Shown here in pieces: positions 16,575 to 24,577 of a DNA stretch of 64,000 bases. Under the pieces are notes generated by a model. It saw only the letters and a program-made list of their open reading frames with translations, was not told where the DNA came from and searched no databases. Made by a program: the position numbers and the translations under genes. The number at the start of each line of letters is the position of its first letter. The stretch's first letter is position 1. The stretch is from Flavisolibacter ginsenosidimutans (GTDB taxonomy: Bacteria > Bacteroidota > Bacteroidia > Chitinophagales > Chitinophagaceae): NCBI RefSeq assembly GCF_007970805.1, contig NZ_CP042433.1:4030001-4094000 (forward strand). Direction: 5' to 3'.

Positions 16575-17347
16575 TATTCTCCGATAAAATTTGGTCTGCG
16601 TTTCTGTAAGAATGCGTCGACGCCTTCCTTGTAATCTTTTGTGCTGCCGGCTCGCTGCTGAAAGTTTTCTTCGTCTTCCAGTTGATCTTCGTAACTGTTT
16701 TTAAAAGAATTGTCGAGCAGCATTTTTGTAAAAGTCAATCCTTTTGTAGGCATTGTTGCCAGGGTTCTTGCAATTTTCTTTGCTTCTTCTTCGAACGTTT
16801 CGGCGGGAAAAAATTTATAGATCATGCCCATGCGTTCGGCTTCTTCGGCGCTCACTTTATCGCCCAACATCATTAATGCTGATGCTTTTTGCCAGCCAAT
16901 CAAACGCGGTAAGAAAAACGTTCCGCCGCTGTCGGGTATCAAACCGATTTTTGAAAAGGCTTGAATAAACGAAGCGTTTTGCGACGCAACCACAATATCG
17001 CAAGCCAGCGCAATGTTTGCACCCGCACCGGCGGCTACGCCGTTCACCGCAGCTACTACAGGCTTCGCTAATTTGCGAATGCGTGTAATGATCGGATTGT
17101 AATGCTCGCCAACGATGTGCTCTATTTTCGGACCATTGGGGTCAACAACTTCTTCCAAATCCTGTCCGGAGCAAAAGGCTTTTCCGCTGCCGGTGATATA
17201 CACGCAACGAACGTCCTTGCTTTGACAGGCATCCAGCTTTTCCTGCAACAGCAAAGCCATTTCGCGGTTGAAAGCGTTGTATTTTTCGGGGCGATTGAAT
17301 GTTATGTGCGCCACCGCATTTTCTATAGTAAAGAGAATAGAAGACAT
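16574..17347 (-). CDS. paaG: PaaG-type 1,2-epoxyphenylacetyl-CoA isomerase (crotonase family)
   Basis: A 257-residue crotonase. PaaG converts ring-1,2-epoxyphenylacetyl-CoA to oxepin-CoA and isomerises later enoyl-CoA intermediates. Visible features are the N-terminal FNRPEKYNAFNREM, the oxyanion-hole segment GSGKAFCSGQDLEEV, the second oxyanion region VVAAVNGVAAGAGANIALACD, and KIGLIPDSGGTFFLPRLIG, which carries the catalytic Asp typical of PaaG and isomerases. The C-terminus AFLQKRRPNFIGE closely resembles PaaG proteins. It lies between paaD and paaI in the paa block. Enoyl-CoA hydratase PaaF is the alternative but the DSGGT motif favours PaaG. Confidence 0.9.
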   Translation of the reverse strand: MSSILFTIENAVAHITFNRPEKYNAFNREMALLLQEKLDACQSKDVRCVYITGSGKAFCSGQDLEEVVDPNGPKIEHIVGEHYNPIITRIRKLAKPVVAAVNGVAAGAGANIALACDIVVASQNASFIQAFSKIGLIPDSGGTFFLPRLIGWQKASALMMLGDKVSAEEAERMGMIYKFFPAETFEEEAKKIARTLATMPTKGLTFTKMLLDNSFKNSYEDQLEDEENFQQRAGSTKDYKEGVDAFLQKRRPNFIGE

Positions 17348-17402
17348 GGTTCGAAATTAGGCTACGAATGAAAGCTGCGGGCAAGGTTTACACGGTCGGC
17401 GA

Positions 17403-17888
17403 TTAATGGCATTTGAAATAATCGAAGGTCTCTTTGCAATCGAGACAACGGTACACGGCTTTGCAGGCCGTTGAACCAAATTGCGAGACCGCTTCGGTGT
17501 GATAAGAATTGCAACGCGGACATTGCACGGCTTCTTCTTTAAACATTTCCGCCGTGCAAAATTGCTGTTTCGGATTGGGCGGCGCAATGCCAAAGGCTTT
17601 GAGTTTTTGCTTGCCTTCCTCGGTCATCCAGTCCGTTGTCCACGCCGGCGAAAGTTGTTGTTTGACGCTTACGTTGCGGTAGCCTTTTTCAATCAGCTTT
17701 AAGCGAATGTCCATGCTGATGACATCCATTGCGGGACAACCCGAATACGTGGGTGTGATGGTGATGCTTATTTTTTCGCCTTCGGTTTTTACGTCGCGAA
17801 CGATACCCAAATCAAGCACGGAAAGAACAGGAACTTCAGGGTCTTTGACTTCTTGCAACAAATCCCAAATTTCACTTTCCGCAGGCAT
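17403..17888 (-). CDS. paaD: PaaD, phenylacetyl-CoA epoxidase assembly subunit
   Basis: PaaD (also named PaaJ in some genomes) is a SufT/MIP18-like protein with a C-terminal zinc ribbon needed to mature the ring-epoxidising PaaABC(D)E complex. The N-terminal DUF59 part is IWDLLQEVKDPEVPVLSVLDLGIV and TPTYSGCPAMDVI (conserved Cys). The C-terminal ribbon has CPRC and CLDC pairs about 20 residues apart. A longer ORF starts with GTG at 17918, but those 10 codons lie in a repeat-like stretch; the ATG at 17888 (MPAESEIWD) gives the family's usual N-terminus and 161 residues. The catalytic subunits paaA, B, C and E are not in the window. Confidence 0.9.
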   Translation of the reverse strand: MPAESEIWDLLQEVKDPEVPVLSVLDLGIVRDVKTEGEKISITITPTYSGCPAMDVISMDIRLKLIEKGYRNVSVKQQLSPAWTTDWMTEEGKQKLKAFGIAPPNPKQQFCTAEMFKEEAVQCPRCNSYHTEAVSQFGSTACKAVYRCLDCKETFDYFKCH

Positions 17889-17943
17889 CAATTTTATATG
17901 TACGCTATCTTGTCTCACGTTTCACGTTGAACCTCTCACTTTT

Positions 17944-18723
17944 TTAGGTGGTTGCTTTTGCTTTAAACTTGGCAATGGCTTCTTTGGTAAAATTGCTCAA
18001 AACCAAACGCCCGCTGACTTCTGCGCGGTGCGTTAGTAGGGAGTCCCAGTCTTCCGTGCCCAACCATAAGGTTTTTTTCAATTCGCTCATGGCTTCCGGA
18101 CTTGAGTGTGCCAGGGTATTTGACAAACGATGAATGCTTTCGTCCATGCTTTCTACCGAAGGATGGCATTCGGCATAAAGCCCTTTGCGGCGGGCCCAGT
18201 CGGCATTGCGCCACATGGTAGCGTCAACTGCAATTTGAGAAAATGCCGACAAGCCGATTTTGCGTTGAACGGCCGGCCCAACAACAAAAGGCCCGATGCC
18301 GATGGACAACTCGCTCAGCTTAATGTCCGCGCCTTCAACCGAAATGGCGTAGTCAACGGATGCAGCCAAGCCAACACCGCCGCCAACGCATTTGCCGTGA
18401 ATACGGCCGATGATTAGTTTGGGACATTTGCGCATGGCGTTAATAACGCCTGCAAAGCCGCTGAAAAAATCATAGCCTTTTTCTTTGGTTTCAATCTTTG
18501 CGAGTTCGTCAAAGGAAGCGCCAGAGCAAAAGGTTTTTTCGCCGCCGGAGCGAAGCACGATGACTTTGGTTTCTTTGTCCAAACCCGCCGTGTGAATTTC
18601 GTGGGCCAGGTCGCTGAGCAGTCTGCGGGGCAGGGAATTGCTTTGCGGGTGAAAAAATTCGATGGTGGTGATGCCGTTGTGTGTTTCCGGGGTTACGTAA
18701 CCGTTTACTAAATCTTTAGCCAT
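17944..18723 (-). CDS. Enoyl-CoA hydratase/isomerase of the phenylacetate cluster (PaaF-like)
   Basis: A 259-residue crotonase-family protein. The oxyanion-hole segments are GGEKTFCSGASFDEL and GRIHGKCVGGGVGLAASVDYAI, and ELSIGIGPFVVGPAVQRKIG follows. At the position where many hydratases have a catalytic Glu or isomerases an Asp, this protein shows Gly-Pro-Phe, as in some divergent crotonases that neighbour paa genes in Bacteroidota, so its exact reaction (2,3-dehydroadipyl-CoA hydration, PaaF, is the obvious guess) is open. The ORF extends 9 codons upstream, but the ATG at 18723 (MAKDLVNGYV) is preferred because the extra residues are not family-like. It is the first gene of the block paaF-D-G-I-TVP38-Y. 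Confidence 0.78.
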   Translation of the reverse strand: MAKDLVNGYVTPETHNGITTIEFFHPQSNSLPRRLLSDLAHEIHTAGLDKETKVIVLRSGGEKTFCSGASFDELAKIETKEKGYDFFSGFAGVINAMRKCPKLIIGRIHGKCVGGGVGLAASVDYAISVEGADIKLSELSIGIGPFVVGPAVQRKIGLSAFSQIAVDATMWRNADWARRKGLYAECHPSVESMDESIHRLSNTLAHSSPEAMSELKKTLWLGTEDWDSLLTHRAEVSGRLVLSNFTKEAIAKFKAKATT

Positions 18724-19091
18724 AGTTGTTGTTTTTTTCGCACAGAGCAAAGGAGTTATCCTACCTGATTGTTGAACGGCTTCATTCTGCCGTCCTTAAC
18801 CGATTCTTCATTAAAATTAATCAGCAATCAGATTTTGTTGCTTGTTAATCTTAAGAAAGTTGTTGCTTGTTTTTATATACTGCTTTTATTGTCTCTGTGG
18901 ATTTATCTCTCCACACCGAACAGGTATGGCTGCTTCTCATGTTGTAATTATTTGCCGTTTCCTAAGTTCATAAGCAACCGGTTCTTCCTGTGCAGATTCA
19001 AATAATCCGGTTGTGCATCCTGTGAACTTCAACGGTGGGCCATGATTTCACCGGTAACGTTGTTGATAAGCGTTTGATTTAACCGTAAAAG
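18724..19091. other. Spacer between paaZ and the paaF-like gene
   Basis: 368 bases without a credible gene. It is AT-rich around 18780-18960. No convincing hairpin terminator for paaZ and no exact TAnnTTTG promoter were found by eye. The promoter of the downstream six-gene block should lie here, but I cannot place it. Confidence 0.4.
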
Positions 19092-21230
19092 TTAACCTGG
19101 CTTTTTCTCCATTTCTCCTTCGCTCTGTGCGGCATTTTTCTTTTTCACCATCGTCAAAATCGTTGCAATGCCCACAATCTCGCCGCTTTCGTCCAGCATT
19201 TCTACCAGCCATTTTACAATGCCTTTGGGAATGTCGTTTTCGTCTTTCGGGTCTTGTGGCAATTTTTCTTTGCAGGTAAAGCGAATCGTCAACTCCGCGC
19301 CTGCATAAACCGGTTTAGTGAACCGCAATTCATCAATGCCGTAGTTTAAAAGCACCGGGCCCAGTTCGCTCCCGTCAACAAACAAACCCGCGGCAGCGCT
19401 CAAAATAAAATAGCCGTGCGCTACTTGTTTTTCAAACATGGTTCCGCTAAAATCCGTGTCTTTTTTGTGCGCATAAAAATGATCGCCGCTGAGCGCCGCA
19501 AAAGCATCAATGTCTGCGGAAGTGATGATGCGTTTGTCTGTAACGATTTGATCGCCGACCTGCAATTCTTCAAAATATTTTCGGAAGGGATGAATGCTGC
19601 TTTGAACGCCCTTCGCGTTCGGCTGGTATTGCTGTGTGATGGCCGTGATGGTGGTGGGCGAACCCTGAATGGCCACACGTTGCATGTAATGTTTTACGCC
19701 GCGAACGCCGCCCATTTCTTCGCCGCCGCCGGCACGTCCGGGACCGCCGTGAACGAGCATGGGAAGCGGCGAACCGTGGCCTGTACTTTCTTTGGCGCAT
19801 TCGCGATTGAGCACCAAAATTCTTCCGTGATGCGTGGCCGCGCCGACAACAAATTCGGTGGCGATTTTATCGTTCGCTGTAACGATGGAACAACACAGAG
19901 AACCCTTGCCTTTTTTTACGAGTTGAATTGCTTCGTCCAAATTTTTATACGGCATTACGGTGCTTACCGGGCCAAAACATTCTACTTCGTGTACGGCTTC
20001 GTTTTGAAACGGTTTTTCATTGAGCAATAACAGCGGCGATAAGAAAGCGCCTTTGGCCGCATCGGCATCCATTACTTCAACACTGTCCAGTGAGCCGTAA
20101 ACAATTTGCGAAGAGGCCAATAACTTTTGTACGTTGCTTCGCACTTCGTCGCGCTGACCGCTGCTTGCCAAAGAACCCATGCGCACTTTATCGTTCAAAG
20201 GATTGCCGACAACGGTTTGGGCAAGCGCTTTTCCCAAAACAATGTTTACGTCTTCAAGCAAATGTTCGGGAACAAATATGCGGCGAATGGCTGTGCATTT
20301 TTGTCCTGCTTTTACGGTGATTTCTTTGCGAACTTCTTTTACAAACAAATCCCATTCAGGTGAACCCGGTTCCGCATCGGCGCCCAACACAATCGCGTTA
20401 AGCGAATCGGCTTCCATGTTAAACGGAACGCTTTGTTCCAGAATCGTTTTATTTGATTTCAGCATCAGGCCTGTTGACTTCGAGCCCGTGAACGTCACAA
20501 CATCCTGCGCCATTACGTGATCGAGCAAATCACCGGCGCTGCCGCAAAGCAGTTGCAATGCGCCTTCGGGCAAAATGCCGGAGGCGATGATTTCCTTCAC
20601 AACGGCTTCGGTTAAGTAAGAGGTGATGCTTGCGGGTTTGACAACCGCAGGCACACCGGCCAGCCAGTTCACGGCGCATTTTTCCAACATGCCCCAAACC
20701 GGAAAGTTGTAAGCGTTGATGTGCACGGCCACACCTTCTTTGGGCACGAGTAAATGATGGCCTATAAAGTTTCCGCCTTTACTCAAGCCAACTGGATCGC
20801 CGTCGGTGCAATAAGGTAGGTCGGGAAATTTCCGGCGCAGCGATGCGTTGGCAAAGAGGTTGCCGATGCCGCCTTCAATGTCAATCCAACTGTCGGCTTT
20901 TGTAGCGCCGGTGTGGTAACTGATTTGATAGAACGCATCTTTCTTCTCCATCAAGTGAAGCGCCAGGGCCTTCAGCATTCGTCCGCGTTCGTGAAAAGTG
21001 AGCTTGCGTAAATTGGTGTTGCCAACTTCGCGGCCGTATTGAAGGATGGAAGCAAAGTCTAAACCTTTTGTAGTAGCGTAAGCAATCGTTTCGCCGGTTA
21101 CGGCATCGTGCAAAGCCTGGCCATCGCCGTCGCCGATAACCCAATTACCGGTAACGTAATTACCCAGCTTACCCCCTGTCCGCCTAAAGGGGAGACTTAG
21201 GTCGTTGTTTTCTTTTTTATTATTAGGCAT
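19092..21230 (-). CDS. paaZ: Bifunctional PaaZ: oxepin-CoA hydrolase / semialdehyde dehydrogenase
   Basis: PaaZ opens the oxepin-CoA ring with its C-terminal MaoC-like hydratase domain and oxidises the resulting aldehyde with its N-terminal NADP-dependent aldehyde dehydrogenase domain. The 712-residue length matches. ALDH features: AYNFPVWGMLEKCAVNWLAG, VTFTGSKSTG near residue 240, NMEADSLNAI near 270 (Glu of the active site) and KAGQKCTAIRR near 313 (catalytic Cys). MaoC features from about residue 560: GDQIVTDKRIITSADIDAFAALSGDHFYAH and FEKQVAHGYFILSAAAGLF. The first 20 residues include LSLPFRRTGG, encoded by a dispersed repeat; similar residues appear in the tryptophan dioxygenase. The upstream gene on this strand encodes a DinB-like protein. 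Confidence 0.95.
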   Translation of the reverse strand: MPNNKKENNDLSLPFRRTGGKLGNYVTGNWVIGDGDGQALHDAVTGETIAYATTKGLDFASILQYGREVGNTNLRKLTFHERGRMLKALALHLMEKKDAFYQISYHTGATKADSWIDIEGGIGNLFANASLRRKFPDLPYCTDGDPVGLSKGGNFIGHHLLVPKEGVAVHINAYNFPVWGMLEKCAVNWLAGVPAVVKPASITSYLTEAVVKEIIASGILPEGALQLLCGSAGDLLDHVMAQDVVTFTGSKSTGLMLKSNKTILEQSVPFNMEADSLNAIVLGADAEPGSPEWDLFVKEVRKEITVKAGQKCTAIRRIFVPEHLLEDVNIVLGKALAQTVVGNPLNDKVRMGSLASSGQRDEVRSNVQKLLASSQIVYGSLDSVEVMDADAAKGAFLSPLLLLNEKPFQNEAVHEVECFGPVSTVMPYKNLDEAIQLVKKGKGSLCCSIVTANDKIATEFVVGAATHHGRILVLNRECAKESTGHGSPLPMLVHGGPGRAGGGEEMGGVRGVKHYMQRVAIQGSPTTITAITQQYQPNAKGVQSSIHPFRKYFEELQVGDQIVTDKRIITSADIDAFAALSGDHFYAHKKDTDFSGTMFEKQVAHGYFILSAAAGLFVDGSELGPVLLNYGIDELRFTKPVYAGAELTIRFTCKEKLPQDPKDENDIPKGIVKWLVEMLDESGEIVGIATILTMVKKKNAAQSEGEMEKKPG
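21171..21201 (-). repeat. Dispersed CCCCTTTAGGGG-type repeat, copy 3, inside paaZ
   Basis: Minus-orientation copy lying in frame in codons 10-20 of paaZ, encoding LSLPFRRTGG. It forms an inverted pair with copy 4, 168 bases away, across the spacer upstream of paaZ. Confidence 0.8.
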
Positions 21231-21368
21231 TCGTTAGATCAAATTTGTTTTGCAAATTATTGTTTGCTGCTTTACGAAAAGAAATGAAAGCAAAGAAAAA
21301 CCGGAAGCTATTGTTTCCGGTTCAAAAGTTTCATTAAAGAGTGATTGCAATTGGAAAACTTTCTCCCA

Positions 21369-21400
21369 CCCAAGTCTCCCCTTTAGGGGGACAGGGGGCT
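21369..21400 (+). repeat. Dispersed CCCCTTTAGGGG-type repeat, copy 4
   Basis: Plus-orientation copy (CAAGTCTCCCCTTTAGG then GGGACAGGGGG). Read on the minus strand it supplies the last codons (SPLSP) and the TAA stop of the DinB-like gene. Confidence 0.8.
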
Positions 21401-21859
21401 TACCCCAAATTGTTTCAAATGGTGCAATGCGTGTTTGTGCAAAAGCTGCACGTTTTGCTCATAAGTTAAATCGCCAAAGAAAGGATTGCGGGTTACTTGA
21501 AGTTTGTTTTTTTCAAACACGGCAAAGAAATCGTCAAGCTCTTTCTTGAGTTCTTTGATGGCTTCCGCTTTCGAAGGATTGCGCACCGGTGCCGGCGTTT
21601 CGGGCATCAGGGGGTTGGGCGTGTTTTCGCGAAACGGTTTTTCGCTTTCCAAAAAGGCCCGTGCTTTGTCCAATTGTTCCGGCGGCGTGAGAATTTCCGT
21701 GTGGGCCACCTTGCCCGACGCAATGCGTGTGTAATCGGCAAAATGTTCAATCATTTGCTGTAAGGTCATCTTGCCCCAGGCGGCGGGTGTTTCGGTGGGA
21801 ATTTCCTGCAATAAGGGAACAAAACGGCTTTGCAAAAACGCGGCTTTCTCTGCATTCAT
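21383..21859 (-). CDS. DUF1569/DinB-like protein
   Basis: A 158-residue protein resembling the DUF1569 branch of the DinB/YfiT four-helix-bundle superfamily, which often binds a metal through three His residues. Candidates are the His in MTLQQMIEHFADY (residue about 45) and the His cluster LLHKHALHHLKQFG at the C-terminus; a middle section PFRENTPNPLMPETPAPVRNPSK is typical of DUF1569. The ATG at 21859 (MNAEKAAFL) is chosen over one 7 codons upstream because it matches the family start. The last five residues and stop derive from a dispersed repeat. It lies upstream of paaZ on the same strand, but a link to phenylacetate metabolism is only positional. Confidence 0.75.
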   Translation of the reverse strand: MNAEKAAFLQSRFVPLLQEIPTETPAAWGKMTLQQMIEHFADYTRIASGKVAHTEILTPPEQLDKARAFLESEKPFRENTPNPLMPETPAPVRNPSKAEAIKELKKELDDFFAVFEKNKLQVTRNPFFGDLTYEQNVQLLHKHALHHLKQFGVSPLSP

Positions 21860-21889
21860 GATAAAGGGTTGTGAATGCAAGTTTACGGC

Positions 21890-22492
21890 CTATTGCGCAG
21901 AAACAGAGGACTGCTGATTCATGCCGTCCTCGATGCAAGTACTCAGCTTTTGAAAAATTTCATCCACGGAGCCTTCACCGTAAAGACGCTCCAGCTTGCC
22001 CTGTTTTTGATAATACTCGGCAACGGGTTCCGTCTCGTTTTTGTACACGTTAAAACGCCTGCGGATAACGGCTTCGTCCAGGTCGTCGCTGCGGCCCGAT
22101 GTAACGCCGCGATTCACCAGTCGCTTGACCAGTTCCTCTTCAGTTACGTCCAGCGCCAGCACTTTGCAGATGGTTGTTTTTTTCAGCGAGAGAAGCTTGT
22201 CCAAAGCCTCGGCCTGCGCAATGGTTCGGGGAAAACCATCGAACAAAAAACCCTTGGCTTGAGGGTGTTTTATCAGGCAGGTGTCAATCATGCCGATCAC
22301 CACTTCGTCGGGCACAAGCTGGCCTTTGTCCATAAAATTTTTGGCTTCCAGCCCCAGCGGTGTTTTGTCGAGAATTTCCTGGCGAAGCAGGTTGCCGGTA
22401 GAAAGATGTATCAGACCAAAACGTTCTACAATTTTTTCGGATTGCGTGCCTTTGCCGCTGCCCGGAGGGCCAAACAAAATCAAATTAAACAT
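21890..22492 (-). CDS. adk: Adenylate kinase
   Basis: Catalyses ATP + AMP to 2 ADP and keeps the adenylate pool balanced. The 200-residue protein begins MFNLILFGPPGSGKGTQSEK with the P-loop at residues 8-15. AMP-binding elements are HLSTGNLLRQE and FDGFPRTIAQAEALD (lid-side Arg). The LID is the short, zinc-free type (RLVNRGVTSGRSDDLDE), as in most Bacteroidota. A longer ORF begins at 22519 with 9 extra residues, but the ATG at 22492 starts at the canonical position before the P-loop strand. The C-terminus runs 30 bases upstream of the DinB-like gene, so the two may be cotranscribed. Confidence 0.96.
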   Translation of the reverse strand: MFNLILFGPPGSGKGTQSEKIVERFGLIHLSTGNLLRQEILDKTPLGLEAKNFMDKGQLVPDEVVIGMIDTCLIKHPQAKGFLFDGFPRTIAQAEALDKLLSLKKTTICKVLALDVTEEELVKRLVNRGVTSGRSDDLDEAVIRRRFNVYKNETEPVAEYYQKQGKLERLYGEGSVDEIFQKLSTCIEDGMNQQSSVSAQ

Positions 22493-22532
22493 GTTGCTTA
22501 CTACGCTTGAGGGCAACAAATATAGGGCAAAG

Positions 22533-22745
22533 AGAGGAGTCAGGAGACAGGAGCCAGAATACAGAATACAGGAGTCAGGAGATAGGATATAGAAAATAGG
22601 AGAGATCTGCTGTAACCAAAAAGTACGAGGTGAAATGAAATAAACAAAGGTTTGACTTCTTAAGCTGTTTTTTAGGTGGTACTTAGCCTCAAATTGGTGC
22701 CTACAACCTCCTGACTCCTGTATTCTGGCTCCTGTCTCCTTCTTT
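22533..22745. repeat. Inverted pair of heptamer-period arms, locus C
   Basis: Left arm 22533-22604 is the longest in the window: about ten consecutive 7-bp steps (CAGGAGT, CAGGAGA, CAGGAGC, CAGAATA, CAGGAGT, TAGGATA, TAGAAAA). Right arm 22706-22745 is the inverse complement (CTCCTGA, CTCCTGT, ATTCTGG). It occupies most of the divergent spacer between adk and msrB, where both promoters should lie. Confidence 0.85.
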
Positions 22746-22793
22746 CACATTTTCTTTCAAAACCAGAGCCGCTGCCGTTTCGTAATTTTAAGC

Positions 22794-23363
22794 ATGAAAC
22801 GTTTTTTTCTGCTGGTGCCGATGGCTGCCGTTTTGCAGTTCTGCACGTATTCACAAACGCCTAAAACAACCGGAATGAATTCACCCAAAAACAACCCGCA
22901 TTATTCCAATACCGACAGCACAAAATTGAACGTGGCCGATACCGATTGGGAAAAAGTTTTGCCAGCCGATGTTTACCGGGTGGCACGCGAAAAAGGAACC
23001 GAAAGGCCCTGGAGTTCGCCGCTGGAAACCATCAAGGACAAGGGAACGTACTATTGCGCCGTATGCGGCAACCCGCTTTTTATTAGCGATACAAAATTTG
23101 AAAGCGGCTGCGGCTGGCCTTCATTTTACCAGCCTATCAGCAAAGGCTCGGTTATTTATACGCCGGATAACACCTACGGAATGACCCGTACCGAAGTGCA
23201 GTGCGGCCGCTGCAAATCGCACCTGGGCCATGTGTTTGACGACGGACCGCCGCCCACCGGTTTGCGCTATTGCATTAACGGTGTGGTGCTTGATTTTAAA
23301 AAGGCGCAGGAGGCCGAAAAGAAATTTCAGAACCAGGATTTGAAGGATAAAAAGAATTCCTAA
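22794..23363 (+). CDS. msrB: Exported peptide-methionine (R)-S-oxide reductase MsrB
   Basis: Reduces methionine-R-sulfoxide in proteins. The 189-residue protein has an N-terminal hydrophobic segment (MKRFFLLVPMAAVLQFC) that is a signal peptide or an imperfect lipobox, so it acts outside the cytoplasm, unlike the second MsrB at 48294-48665. MsrB signatures follow: zinc-binding CAVC and CGRC pairs, FESGCGWPSFYQPI, and SHLGHVFDDGPPPTGLRYCING with the catalytic Cys of RYCIN. The extension before the domain (NSPKNNPHYSNTDSTK) is a linker. Divergent from adk. Confidence 0.93.
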   Translation: MKRFFLLVPMAAVLQFCTYSQTPKTTGMNSPKNNPHYSNTDSTKLNVADTDWEKVLPADVYRVAREKGTERPWSSPLETIKDKGTYYCAVCGNPLFISDTKFESGCGWPSFYQPISKGSVIYTPDNTYGMTRTEVQCGRCKSHLGHVFDDGPPPTGLRYCINGVVLDFKKAQEAEKKFQNQDLKDKKNS

Positions 23364-23384
23364 GAAATAATAAACCCTCCGATA

Positions 23385-23420
23385 AAGCAAGAGCCGTTCA
23401 TCATTGAACGGCTCTTGCTT
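23385..23420. terminator. Bidirectional terminator between msrB and dusB
   Basis: Perfect 16-bp stem (AAGCAAGAGCCGTTCA and its complement) closed by a TCAT loop, ending in T-rich sequence. It separates convergent msrB and dusB. Confidence 0.92.
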
Positions 23421-23451
23421 TTCCTGTTTAAGCAAATGAATCTTGTAAATC

Positions 23452-24489
23452 TTAGTTCTCGCAACTATACGTTAGCGAAGCCATGTCAAGCTTTCTTGTT
23501 TCAAACGCAAAGCCGTCGTAACGTTTTACAATTTCATCCAGCACCGCGTCTATTTCTTCTGCTTCCGAAATGGTAACGAGTTTTAACCGAAACTCTTTGA
23601 TGTTGGGAAGGCCGCGTAAATAATTGGTGTAATGACGGCGCATTTCATTGATGCCGGCTTTCGTCCCCTTCCATTCAACCGAACGATGCAGGTGTTGACG
23701 AATCACATCTACGCGTTGTTGGATGCCCGGCGGTTGGAGGTGTTCGCCGGTTTTGATGAAGTGTTTTATCTCGTTAAAGATCCAGGGATAGCCAATGGCC
23801 GCACGGCCAATCATGATGCCGTCCACACCATAACGGCTTTTGTATTCCAATGCTTTTTCAGGCGTATCAATGTCGCCGTTGCCGAAGATGGGAATCTGAA
23901 TTCGTGGGTTGTTCTTTACTCTCGCAATCGGTTCCCAATTGGCCACGCCTTTGTACAACTGGCACCGTGTGCGGCCGTGAATGGCAAGGGCTTTAATGCC
24001 CACATCCTGCAAGCGTTCGGCCACGTCGCCAATATTGATTGAAGCATCGTCCCAACCCAATCTTGTTTTTACCGTAACCGGCAAGGAGGTGGAATTGACA
24101 ACCGCTTTGGTTAAGCGCACCATCAGGTCAATGTCTTTGAGCACCGCAGCACCGGCGCCTTTGGTCACTACCTTTTTCACCGGACAACCAAAGTTGATGT
24201 CGAGCAAATCGGGATTCACCGTGTCCACAATCTTTGCGCTCAGGGCCATCGCTTCTTCGTCGCCGCCAAAAATTTGAATGCCCACCGGCCGTTCGCTGTC
24301 GAAGATGTCGAGCTTTTGCCGGCTTTTGATGGCATCGCGAATAAGGCCTTCACTCGAAATAAATTCGGTGTACATCAAATCCGCACCGTTGACTTTACAA
24401 ACCGCACGAAAAGGCGGGTCGCTTACGTCTTCCATCGGCGCCAGCAGCAAGGGAAAATCGGGAAGTTGTATGTCGGCAATTTTAACCAA
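23452..24489 (-). CDS. dusB: tRNA-dihydrouridine synthase B
   Basis: FMN enzyme that reduces uridine to dihydrouridine in the D-loop of tRNAs. The 345-residue TIM-barrel protein shows LLLAPMEDVSDPPFRAVCK at the N-terminus, MYTEFISSEGL, INFGCPVKKVVTKGAGAAVL with the catalytic Cys in the NFGCP motif, TVKTRLGW, ALAIHGRTRCQLYKG, and IGNGDI-like PIFGNGDIDTPE and DGIMIGRAAIGYPWIF phosphate-binding loops. The C-terminal helical domain RRHYTNYLRGLPNIKEFR is typical of DusB/NifR3. Standard length and start. Confidence 0.95.
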   Translation of the reverse strand: MVKIADIQLPDFPLLLAPMEDVSDPPFRAVCKVNGADLMYTEFISSEGLIRDAIKSRQKLDIFDSERPVGIQIFGGDEEAMALSAKIVDTVNPDLLDINFGCPVKKVVTKGAGAAVLKDIDLMVRLTKAVVNSTSLPVTVKTRLGWDDASINIGDVAERLQDVGIKALAIHGRTRCQLYKGVANWEPIARVKNNPRIQIPIFGNGDIDTPEKALEYKSRYGVDGIMIGRAAIGYPWIFNEIKHFIKTGEHLQPPGIQQRVDVIRQHLHRSVEWKGTKAGINEMRRHYTNYLRGLPNIKEFRLKLVTISEAEEIDAVLDEIVKRYDGFAFETRKLDMASLTYSCEN

Positions 24490-24577
24490 GGAACGATTCT
24501 TTTATACAGGCTTATCTTGCAGCCTTTTGGCAAAGGCTCATAATTGTTTAAGCCAGGCGCAAATTTAGCAAAGCACG

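Noticed and set aside
21250..21549. ORF with an LPFRGTGG-like peptide on the plus strand
   Set aside because: It is the dispersed repeat read in frame; the rest overlaps the minus-strand DinB-like gene in antisense and has no family similarity.
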